Assembly (NCBI GenBank): GCA_016182365.1
Contig: JACOXO010000017.1
Span: 1-52,203, forward strand
DNA: 52,203 nt
Reading direction: 5' to 3'
Source of the DNA: Candidatus Gottesmanbacteria bacterium
GTDB taxonomy: Bacteria > Patescibacteriota > Microgenomatia > JACOXO01
Part shown: positions 39,668 to 47,977 of the stretch, piece after piece
How positions within the stretch are numbered: the first letter of the stretch is position 1
How the letters are laid out: the number at the start of each line of letters is the position of its first letter
Translations under genes and position numbers: made by a program
The notes under the pieces: generated by a model
What the model was told of the DNA's origin: nothing
Databases searched by the model: none
What the model saw: the letters and a program-made list of their open reading frames with translations, nothing else

Positions 39668-40034
39668 AATATTCTTCTAATAATATACATGCAGCATATG
39701 TATGTTCAAGGGATTTCCTTTTTTTAACAGGCACATTGTTTTTAATCATATAATCTAAAGCGTGATTACTTGTCAAAGTTTCATCTATTGAAGTTATTGG
39801 AATACTGGTAAATTTTTTTATTTTTTGAATAAAACCCCTAATATGATTCCCCAGCTCCCCAGAACCTTTACCAATAACTATTCCTTCAATATTGTACTCG
39901 GTTAATATTTGTTTTATGTCTTCAAGTTTCCTTTGATCGCTTCTGGTTGAAATCACTCTAAGCGGAGATGGAATTCCGCTTTGTGAGATTGCCAAACCCA
40001 TATGAACTCTTCCATAATCAATTGCCAAGATCAT
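39651..40034 (-). CDS. ruvX: Holliday junction resolvase-like RuvX/YqgF (ORF extends to 40079)
   Basis: MILAIDYGRVHMGLAISQSG...GIVIGKGSGELGNHIRGF...SIDETLTSNHAL. Confidence 0.9.
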   Translation of the reverse strand: MILAIDYGRVHMGLAISQSGIPSPLRVISTRSDQRKLEDIKQILTEYNIEGIVIGKGSGELGNHIRGFIQKIKKFTSIPITSIDETLTSNHALDYMIKNNVPVKKRKSLEHTYAACILLEEYYEQQN

Positions 40035-40035
40035 A

Positions 40036-40800
40036 TTAAATTTTCTGAAGGCGGGAATAAACCCAAAGCCTTTTTTCATAAGTTCCTGGAGGCACGCAGG
40101 TAATCAGTGAAAGATAAGAATCATCAAACCGCTGCTCTAAAATACTCACATCGCTAGGATCTACAACATGCATGTTTTCGACAACATATTTATATGTAAT
40201 CCCCTCATAGTTAACAAAAATTTCATCTCCTTCATCTAATGAAGGAAGAAACGAGAAAATAGTTTTGTAATCCTTTGGATTATAGAAAAAAGGCAAAACA
40301 GAGTGTCCAAATACAACAGTATTACCATAATCGCCAGGGTATGCTGTACCACCATATTGTATTAGACTTTTATTAAGATCATCCGAACCTATGGTAATTT
40401 CAGCATCTTTTATCTTTAATTTGGGAATAGAAAGAGAATATGTACCTGAAGTCTGTTGAACTATTTTAACTGCTGGTTTTTTAGGAAACCAAATACTTGC
40501 TTTGGTAAAATCTTGATCGGAATTTGCAGGTGCTTCTTCCTGAGCTTCAACAATGGAACGGGCGGCAGATACAAAAGTATTGGAAAAACTGCCTCTTATA
40601 CGTGGCTGTATAACTTCTGATTCAGCAATTGGTTTAACTATTCTTGCAAAGCGGGGAGCGACCAAAAGATCAAAAGATAATATCGGCCAAACAGCAAATG
40701 CTATTAAAATAAGTCCGGAACCCATAAGGCCTAATGAAATTATCTTAGATTTTTTAAAAGGATTTTTGGGTTTTGCTTTGTGATATATTTTCTTTTTCAT
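40036..40800 (-). CDS. Sortase family transpeptidase
   Basis: N-terminal TM; SIPKLKIKDAEI; VVFGHS; LSLITCVPPGTYEKRLWVYSRL (His/Cys/Arg). Confidence 0.9.
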   Translation of the reverse strand: MKKKIYHKAKPKNPFKKSKIISLGLMGSGLILIAFAVWPILSFDLLVAPRFARIVKPIAESEVIQPRIRGSFSNTFVSAARSIVEAQEEAPANSDQDFTKASIWFPKKPAVKIVQQTSGTYSLSIPKLKIKDAEITIGSDDLNKSLIQYGGTAYPGDYGNTVVFGHSVLPFFYNPKDYKTIFSFLPSLDEGDEIFVNYEGITYKYVVENMHVVDPSDVSILEQRFDDSYLSLITCVPPGTYEKRLWVYSRLQKI

Positions 40801-42935
40801 TATTCTCTAGACTGAATTGTTATTTCAATATTTTCAACTCTTGCTGGGACTTTGGAGTCAAATAATGATAACGGGCTATCAACATCAATTTCATATCCGG
40901 CAACGTTTTTTACAGTTTTCATATAGCTTTCAAGTTTATCAAGAGATACTCCTGCAACATCGCTTTTAATTTTGTCTGAATTTACTTTTGGAAAAAGTCT
41001 TGCTTCAAAATCAGCCGTAAATCGTACTTTATTGGTACTTTTGTCTATAACTGCATCAGATACGCCTAAAACTGTCTCGTTGGGTTTAAATTCATATCCC
41101 TCAGGAATATTGGTTAGTAAAGTCTTTTCCATGAGGGTTGTGAAATCTGCATCTTTATAAACCAAACCCTTAAACGACTCTGTTAAAGTTAAGGTTAATT
41201 CTTTGGTTTCTTCACCTACTTCGTTTGAGAATTTTCTTGATGTAACCGTACCTATTAAGGACTCATTTAGTAAATGTTCTCCGGACTGAAGTTTTGCTAT
41301 CAGATCATTTGCTGCCTGATTTTTAAGCTCATCATGAAGCTGGTTCATTAAATTTTCCTGATCTTTGGCTGAAACTATACTAATCTCTCGGCTTGTACCG
41401 CCGGCAAGAGCCTCAACATTTCTTGCAGTATAGGATGTATTTGAAAACTCCTCAACAGTAAATTCAGTCTGTGCAGCTAAATTTCCTTCGGCTCCAATTT
41501 TTGAAGCTGTAATACCAATAGTTGCTTTACCGTAAGTTGGCTTTAATTCATCTCCATCAAGTGTTTCTGAGGCGCCAGGAACTGTAACCACATCGTCTGC
41601 AGTAAAACTTAGACTTCCTGAAGTTAAATTCGTGCCTTTCTCAAATGTTCTCTCCGAGCTAGTTTTATTGTAAATTGTTATAGTCCCTTTGGCAGAATCG
41701 CCTACAAGTTTTGTTCCTGTAGTCTGTGTAGTTCTTGATCCAGAAACTTCTGTTCCTATATTTGTACCAGGTATTTCATTTGTCTCATTAGACGGAGTAA
41801 GTAAATCTGAATTGACACCCACTTCTTTTTGACTTCCCATGACTTTGGGATCAACTACAAGAGTAATAGTTGCCGTAGGCAAAGTATATGAAGCAGCATA
41901 GTAAACACCACCAATAAAAACAAAAGCTATGACAACAGCGATTGCTGCCATTTTTGTTTTTAGATTAATTTTTGAAAAGTTAGGGAGTGCAACTCTTGGT
42001 TTTTGGGGAACATTATTATCTTCAACTTGAGGTTTGGGAATATTATTTTTTTGCTGACTGTTTGAAAATGGAAGTGAAAAAGATAAGGATGGAGGAGTAG
42101 TAATATTAGTTGAAGTTGGCTCGGAGACAAAACCTAAATCAGAAGGCGATACCTGTTTTCCTTGTCCATCATTAGTCGTTTCAGGAATACTTTCTAAGCT
42201 AAATGATGTAGAAAGTTCGCTAGCCGCGGCCTCAACTACCGCTTCTAAACAAAAATCATTATCTAGTAATTCTACTTTAGGAAAATGGAGGAACTTTGGA
42301 TTTTTCTGCCAGCTGTAATTCACAAATTGACTGTGGATATTCTCAAGCGGTAAAGTGCTATAAAGAATAATTCTTGTTGGAAATATATCTATATCAGAGT
42401 ATTGAGCCAAAATACTATCAACTGTATCGGCTACTCTATCTGTTATTTGAGTAACTGTTTGTTTAACGATCTTTCCACCTCTAAATAATGAAACGACTAA
42501 ATGGTTCTTTGAAACTCCAACTAAAATGTTGGTTGGTGGACCTCCATCGCGTTTTTCAAGCATAAAGTTAACTGCCTCCGGAAGAACTACAAAACCTGAC
42601 GGGGTAAGTTCAAGCTCAGACGTTAACTTTTTAAGCTGAGGAAGTATGATTTGTGATATCTTTTCATTCTCCAAGTAGTAAGGTGGGAACCCAAAAACTG
42701 CTTTCTTAATAGTTGTGAGGTTAATTTCACCCGCTGCTTTTGAAACTACATGATCTGTTGCGTTTATGGCATTTTCCCAATCACCGGTAAAATCTTCATA
42801 CCCTTTGCCATAAGTAACAGTTTTCCCGTCAACCACGGTAAATACGCTGGCAGATACACTGCTTTCATCTAGTTTTATAGCTACAAAATATTCAGCCACT
42901 TGCTGTTTTTTCTTGCGAAATATTCCTTCAAACAT
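40800..42935 (-). CDS. Actin-fold (PilM/FtsA-like) cytoplasmic domain - TM - extracytoplasmic baseplate-J-like protein
   Basis: 711 aa; N-terminal YFVAIKLDESSVSASVF...ILVGVSKNHLVVSLFRGGKIV; TM AAIAVVIAFVFIGGVYYAASY; GTITIYNKTSSERTFEKGTNL. Confidence 0.65.
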   Translation of the reverse strand: MFEGIFRKKKQQVAEYFVAIKLDESSVSASVFTVVDGKTVTYGKGYEDFTGDWENAINATDHVVSKAAGEINLTTIKKAVFGFPPYYLENEKISQIILPQLKKLTSELELTPSGFVVLPEAVNFMLEKRDGGPPTNILVGVSKNHLVVSLFRGGKIVKQTVTQITDRVADTVDSILAQYSDIDIFPTRIILYSTLPLENIHSQFVNYSWQKNPKFLHFPKVELLDNDFCLEAVVEAAASELSTSFSLESIPETTNDGQGKQVSPSDLGFVSEPTSTNITTPPSLSFSLPFSNSQQKNNIPKPQVEDNNVPQKPRVALPNFSKINLKTKMAAIAVVIAFVFIGGVYYAASYTLPTATITLVVDPKVMGSQKEVGVNSDLLTPSNETNEIPGTNIGTEVSGSRTTQTTGTKLVGDSAKGTITIYNKTSSERTFEKGTNLTSGSLSFTADDVVTVPGASETLDGDELKPTYGKATIGITASKIGAEGNLAAQTEFTVEEFSNTSYTARNVEALAGGTSREISIVSAKDQENLMNQLHDELKNQAANDLIAKLQSGEHLLNESLIGTVTSRKFSNEVGEETKELTLTLTESFKGLVYKDADFTTLMEKTLLTNIPEGYEFKPNETVLGVSDAVIDKSTNKVRFTADFEARLFPKVNSDKIKSDVAGVSLDKLESYMKTVKNVAGYEIDVDSPLSLFDSKVPARVENIEITIQSRE

Positions 42936-42949
42936 GTAGGCAGATCCCC

Positions 42950-44743
42950 TTAATTATTAACAACAGCATAAATACGCCGGACTCCGGAAGCGGCGCTCTC
43001 CTCTTTTATTATTCTAAAGCTCCCCAACTTAGATGTAAAGTCCACATGTGGTCCACCACAAACCTCTTTTGAAAACCACCCCGCATTTGCGGGGCCAATT
43101 GTATAAACTTTTACCTTATCCTGATACTTTTCACTAAAAAAAGCTAAAGCGCCTTTAGCTACTGCATCTTTATAGGACATTATAGTAAATGTTACCGGAA
43201 GATTTTTGTTGATCTGTTGGTTAATTAGTTCCTCTACTGTTTTAATTTCTTCATTAGTCATTTTCTGAGGATGCGAAAAGTCAAATCTTAATCTTTTATC
43301 TGTAATATGAGAACCTTTTTGTGAAATATGCACACCCAAAACTTTTCTTAAAGCAGCGTGAAGTAAGTGTGTCGCTGTATGCAGTTTTGTAGTCTCAACT
43401 GAATGATCGGCAAGACCACCTTTAAACATTCCGCTTGAAGTTGAACGGGATAATTGCTTATGCTTTTCAAATTCTCTTTCAAACTCAGTTCTATCAATTG
43501 TATCTCCTCTTTTGTGAACTAATTCCTGAGTCATCTCCCAGGGGAAACCAAATGTTTCATAAATCTTAAAAGCTATTTTTCCATCAATTTTTTCAGTTTT
43601 TTCTATTTCTCTGAGTCCTTTTTCTAGAGTTTTTGAAAACTTCAATGCTTCTTCTTCAAGAACCAAAGTTATCTGCTGCTGTTTTGCAGACAGATAAGAA
43701 TAATAATCTTTATAAATATTAACTACAGCTGGAACAACTGCACGAATAATATCTACCCCATTTACAATACCCAAATCTTTACAGTAAACAATTGATCTTC
43801 TTATAAGTCTTCTGAGCGTATATCCTTGTGTTTTATTTGACGGCAATACTCCGTCGGCAATCATAAAAATACTTGCCTTTAAGTGATCTGCTATAACCCT
43901 CATCGCTTTTTTATTTAAATTGTCTATGTAGTTTTTGCCAGAAGTTTTTTCAATTTGATTAATGATTGGATAAAATATGTCTGTTTTAAAAATGTCAGGT
44001 TCACTGGCAACTGCCATGGTCAAACGTTCAAGACCTCCGCCAAAATCAACATTTTTTTGTGAAAGTTTTTCAACTCCACTTTCAGTCTTTTTGTATTCCA
44101 TAAAAACGGAGTTTCCGATTTCAATAAATCTTCCGCAATCACAATTAGGATGACATTTTTGGCCAAAAGCGTTACTATGCTGAGTACCGAAATCATAAAA
44201 AACTTCGCTACTTGGACCACCCGGCTCACCAACAGGCATTTTCTCCGGTGGACCAGATCTTGACCACCAGTTTTTGGAAGCTGGGTAATAAAAAATTCTA
44301 TCATCAGAAATTCCTAAATTTTTCCAGATTGATGCTGACTCTATGTCTCTAGGAATATCTTTATTTCCCTCAAAAACAGAAACGTATAATTTATTTGAAT
44401 CAAGTTTTAACACCTTAGTTAAAAATTCAAAAAACCAGGTTAATTGTTCTTTTTTAAAATAATCACCCAAAGACCAGTTGCCCAACATCTCAAAAAAAGT
44501 TGTATGCCTATTATCACCAACTTCTTCAATGTCTTGTGCTCTAAAACTTCTCTGACTATCAACCAGTCTTGTTCCTTGAGGATGTTTTTCACCCAATAAA
44601 TACGGTACAAGAGGCTGCATACCCGATGATGTAAAAAGCGTTGTAGGATCATTCTCAGGAACCAAAGGGCTAGGAGTAATTTCCTTATGCCCCCGTTTAA
44701 CAAAAAAACTAATATATGCCTTTCTAATATCTGAAGACGTCAT
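42950..44743 (-). CDS. alaS: Alanyl-tRNA synthetase, short form
   Basis: SPLVPENDPTTLFTSSGMQPLVPYLLGEKHPQGTRLVDSQRSFRAQDIEEVGDNRHTTFFEMLGNWSLGDYFK; editing HTATHLLHAAL and CGGPH. Confidence 0.95.
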   Translation of the reverse strand: MTSSDIRKAYISFFVKRGHKEITPSPLVPENDPTTLFTSSGMQPLVPYLLGEKHPQGTRLVDSQRSFRAQDIEEVGDNRHTTFFEMLGNWSLGDYFKKEQLTWFFEFLTKVLKLDSNKLYVSVFEGNKDIPRDIESASIWKNLGISDDRIFYYPASKNWWSRSGPPEKMPVGEPGGPSSEVFYDFGTQHSNAFGQKCHPNCDCGRFIEIGNSVFMEYKKTESGVEKLSQKNVDFGGGLERLTMAVASEPDIFKTDIFYPIINQIEKTSGKNYIDNLNKKAMRVIADHLKASIFMIADGVLPSNKTQGYTLRRLIRRSIVYCKDLGIVNGVDIIRAVVPAVVNIYKDYYSYLSAKQQQITLVLEEEALKFSKTLEKGLREIEKTEKIDGKIAFKIYETFGFPWEMTQELVHKRGDTIDRTEFEREFEKHKQLSRSTSSGMFKGGLADHSVETTKLHTATHLLHAALRKVLGVHISQKGSHITDKRLRFDFSHPQKMTNEEIKTVEELINQQINKNLPVTFTIMSYKDAVAKGALAFFSEKYQDKVKVYTIGPANAGWFSKEVCGGPHVDFTSKLGSFRIIKEESAASGVRRIYAVVNN

Positions 44744-44783
44744 ATGTGGGTATTATAGCGTATAAACAAAAAGAGAGCTAAAT

Positions 44784-45404
44784 TCAAAAAGTCAGTTTTC
44801 TGGTTAAATAAATTCCCATAGGTGTACGGAGCGGTTCGTCAAGCGATTCTGTAAAATCTTGAGCAAGATATCTGGTTAATTCCATAGCTTTAGGATTTAA
44901 CTTATCCATACAGTTATGAATTTCTGCCCACCAGACTGCTTCGAACTTATCGATTAAATTTGCGCATTTAGATTCTTTTGTTTTACGCTGTTCATATTCG
45001 TTATAAACACTAATAAGTTCAGCGTTTCTAACTGGATCTGGAATAATTTTTGGCAAAAAAGTCACAAAAATTAAATGTTCTTTTCTCTTTTTCCTACCAT
45101 TTAATTCCTTATGCTTTGGATGAGCATATGATAAATCTCCGTCCACTGCTTCAGGATCGTCATGAACACCAAATTGTTTTTTTACTTTATTAATATCAAC
45201 TTGTTCTGGAAGCATTGGAAATAGATCCACCCACTCATTTAAAATTACTGGCAGGTTGTCAACATGCTCTTCCACAGTTTCTTTCAATCCTTTTGGTAAA
45301 ACCACATTACCCCACCGCTTTTCAGCTCTTAACCTAAGTCTTACCTCATCTATCATTTCTTGTGCAACGTACGGACGAAACATTTGATCAAGTTCATTAA
45401 TCAT
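44784..45404 (-). CDS. HD-domain hydrolase-like protein
   Basis: FGVHDDPEAVDGDL; LIDKFEAVWWAEIHN. Confidence 0.6.
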   Translation of the reverse strand: MINELDQMFRPYVAQEMIDEVRLRLRAEKRWGNVVLPKGLKETVEEHVDNLPVILNEWVDLFPMLPEQVDINKVKKQFGVHDDPEAVDGDLSYAHPKHKELNGRKKRKEHLIFVTFLPKIIPDPVRNAELISVYNEYEQRKTKESKCANLIDKFEAVWWAEIHNCMDKLNPKAMELTRYLAQDFTESLDEPLRTPMGIYLTRKLTF

Positions 45405-45510
45405 AAAGTATGAAATTGTATGATAAGAATTAACTAGTTTAGCATAAATTTTGGGAGAAAAAAAGTATGAAATTAGATTGACTTTTTGTAGTGTTCTATA
45501 TCATGCTGAG

Positions 45511-45657
45511 TTATAAATGAACTGCCCCACCTGGAGCCTCCCAACATCCTTTTTCATTTTTAGCATTTTGACTTCTTTTGCTCAAGAATACTTCACCTTT
45601 CTCGTTGAAGATTAATGCTCCCACTGAAATCCCAATATAATCAATTCCTTGTTTCAT
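45511..45657 (-). pseudogene. Truncated NUDIX hydrolase remnant
   Basis: Manual translation MKQGIDYIGISVGALIFNEKGEVFLSKRSQNAKNEKGCWEAPGGAVHL*; stops at the beginning of the Nudix box. Confidence 0.7.
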
Positions 45658-45725
45658 TGGTTAATTATATCAATTACATATAATAAGATTACAAGTGATT
45701 TATATTACAAGGAATTTAAAATAAA

Positions 45726-45755
45726 GACAATTTCATCCGATCGGAGTTTTTTGTC
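45726..45755 (-). repeat. 30-bp palindromic repeat, copy 4 (solo, reverse orientation)
   Basis: gacaatttcatccgatcggagttttttgtc; reverse complement gacaaaaaactccgatcggatgaaattgtc. Confidence 0.9.
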
Positions 45756-45833
45756 AAAAATTAAATTACAAGGCGTATTAATGAAATATTTTTTACCACC
45801 ACGGGTTCTAGGATTTAGGTTATAATTAAACTT

Positions 45834-46142
45834 ATGAGTGATTTTTATTGTGAAGAAGTGTTAACGGGAAAAACAAAAGTTGATAAAGTTTCCGAAACTG
45901 AGAATGTCTTGGCTTTTCACCACACAAAACCGTCTTATAAAATTCATGTTGTAGTAATCTCAAAAAAACACGTTGCTTCTTTTTTGGCGCTTGAGGATGA
46001 CAATCTTCTGTCGGAAATGTTTAAGGTGATAAAACAAGTTGCCTACGATATAACTAACAGATACGGAAGCTGCAGAATTGTTACTAACTTAGGAGGCTAT
46101 CAGGAATCAAAGCATTTACATTGGCACATTTATTGTGAATAA
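45834..46142 (+). CDS. HIT family protein
   Basis: FHHTKPSYKIHVVVISKKHVASFLAL...GYQESKHLHWHIYCE. Confidence 0.88.
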   Translation: MSDFYCEEVLTGKTKVDKVSETENVLAFHHTKPSYKIHVVVISKKHVASFLALEDDNLLSEMFKVIKQVAYDITNRYGSCRIVTNLGGYQESKHLHWHIYCE

Positions 46143-46905
46143 TATATCTATGACTCCATATTTTTCGGTGGTTATCCCGACCTTAAATGAAGAAGTTAAT
46201 TTACCCATCCTATTAAATTCAATTGCCCAAAATCAGTATCAGGAATTGGAAGTAATTATTTCTGATAGCGGGTCTAAGGATAAGACTAAAAATAAAGCGA
46301 TGGAATTTAAGGATAAAATAAAAAACCTGCATTTTTTGGAGCATTCTAGCAAAAATGTAAGTGCGGCAAGAAATTTTGGAGCAAGTCATGCTAAAGGAGA
46401 ATTTATTGTTTTTTTTGACTCTGATGTTGAAATCGAACAGAATTTTTTAATTCAAATTAAAGACGCAATACAAAAATATAATCTCGATTGTTTAACTGTT
46501 TGGAACAGAAGTAAAAATAATAAGTTAACAGGTAGATTTCTTCTAAATCTTCTTAATGCTAGTATGTCTTTATTTGCGAAAATTAAACCAGCGGCAAACG
46601 GCCCATGCATAATAATAAAAAGAGTTTTATTTGAAAAAATAGGAGGATTTGATGATACTATTGTTTTTGGTGAGGATTTTGATCTTATTCAAAAAGCCCA
46701 CAAACTAAAAGCGAAGTTTGCAGTATTTAAACATCCAATATTATATGTATCAACCCGGAGATTTGAAAAAGAAGGATTATTTTTAAGTCTATATAAATCA
46801 ATTCGGGCTGTAATTTACCAACTTTTTTTGGGCCCAATTAGAAAACCGATTTTTGAATACCAAATGGGCGGACAATACTATCAAAAAAATAAGAAGGTCA
46901 GTTAA
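46135..46905 (+). CDS. Glycosyltransferase family 2
   Basis: FSVVIPTLNEEVNLPILLNSIAQ...VIISDSGSKDKT...SAARNFGASHAKGEFIVFFDSDVEI. Confidence 0.92.
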   Translation: MNNISMTPYFSVVIPTLNEEVNLPILLNSIAQNQYQELEVIISDSGSKDKTKNKAMEFKDKIKNLHFLEHSSKNVSAARNFGASHAKGEFIVFFDSDVEIEQNFLIQIKDAIQKYNLDCLTVWNRSKNNKLTGRFLLNLLNASMSLFAKIKPAANGPCIIIKRVLFEKIGGFDDTIVFGEDFDLIQKAHKLKAKFAVFKHPILYVSTRRFEKEGLFLSLYKSIRAVIYQLFLGPIRKPIFEYQMGGQYYQKNKKVS

Positions 46906-47267
46906 GATTTACCTTGTTTTCTGAATAATTTATTTCCTATTTTTGATGCTACGTCTTGACCTTTTTTAGCAGCTTTCTCCTTTAACTCTTCTGCTCTATC
47001 AATAACTCCTCCTTCTTTTTCCATTTCATGTTCTAACTGGTCAATCTGACCCTCAATCCTTCTTTTCATTCTTTTGGCAAATAATCTTCCTTCTTTTGTG
47101 CCTGCTAACACTAGAAGAATTACACTTAATATAGCCAACATCTTGTTTATTTTCTCAACACTCTTTTGCAGTTCTTTAAGAATAATAAACACCTGAATTC
47201 CTATTGCTGCAAGAATTATTGAAAGGATGGTAACTATTACTACTAGTAATACCTGTGTAGTTTCCAT
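46902..47267 (-). CDS. Membrane-associated hypothetical protein
   Basis: N-terminal TM segments, charged C-terminal tail. Confidence 0.55.
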   Translation of the reverse strand: METTQVLLVVIVTILSIILAAIGIQVFIILKELQKSVEKINKMLAILSVILLVLAGTKEGRLFAKRMKRRIEGQIDQLEHEMEKEGGVIDRAEELKEKAAKKGQDVASKIGNKLFRKQGKS

Positions 47268-47326
47268 AGGCAGCTATTAATTAATTGTAGTTTACTATGG
47301 ATTTTATTATCATGCAAATATATGTC

Positions 47327-47965
47327 TTAGGGTGGATTAACAACTTCAATTATCCTTTCTATAACTGTAGTTTTGCCGTTTTTATTCTCTGCAACAATAT
47401 TAATCGCTGGAGTATTTTTTCCTATACTTATTTCCTGATTGAATTCACCTTCGCTGTCAACAATAATTTCCTGGTTATTAATATATACTTTTGCATTGGG
47501 ATCGGTCTTCCCGGAAACTTCAACAGACAAACCAGATATTTTTTCACCTGCCTTAGGTTTTGATACTTCCAAATATGGCGCTCCTGATAAACTAAAGTAA
47601 CCTTGAATAAGGTATCCAAAAAATAAAGCAAGAAGCAGAAAAATGGTAAGAACTGTAACTTTTAGAGGTGTCAACTTAAGAAGAGAATGTTGGGATGGAA
47701 TAGTTTGAGGCGTAATTTGAGTATTTTCTCTTTTATCATACTCTCTTCTGAATATTGCTAGAATCTCAGTTGTAGGTAAATCCAGAAAATCGCTATAGTT
47801 TTTAATAAATCCACGAAGATATGTGCTTGAAGAAAACTGATTATAATCACCTTTCTCAATGGCTTCAAGAAACTTCTTCCTTATTTTTGTTCTTTTTTCT
47901 ATATCTTCAAAAGTAAGATTTCGTTCAATCCTTCTTTTCTTAAGAATTTCTCCAACTGTAAGCAT
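47327..47965 (-). CDS. RodZ-like HTH-TM protein with extracytoplasmic domain
   Basis: VGEILKKRRIERNLTFEDIEKRTKIRKKFLEAIEKGDYNQFSSSTYLRGFIKNYSDFL; TM VTVLTIFLLLALFFGYLI. Confidence 0.82.
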   Translation of the reverse strand: MLTVGEILKKRRIERNLTFEDIEKRTKIRKKFLEAIEKGDYNQFSSSTYLRGFIKNYSDFLDLPTTEILAIFRREYDKRENTQITPQTIPSQHSLLKLTPLKVTVLTIFLLLALFFGYLIQGYFSLSGAPYLEVSKPKAGEKISGLSVEVSGKTDPNAKVYINNQEIIVDSEGEFNQEISIGKNTPAINIVAENKNGKTTVIERIIEVVNPP

Positions 47966-47977
47966 AAGTGAAAAAAA

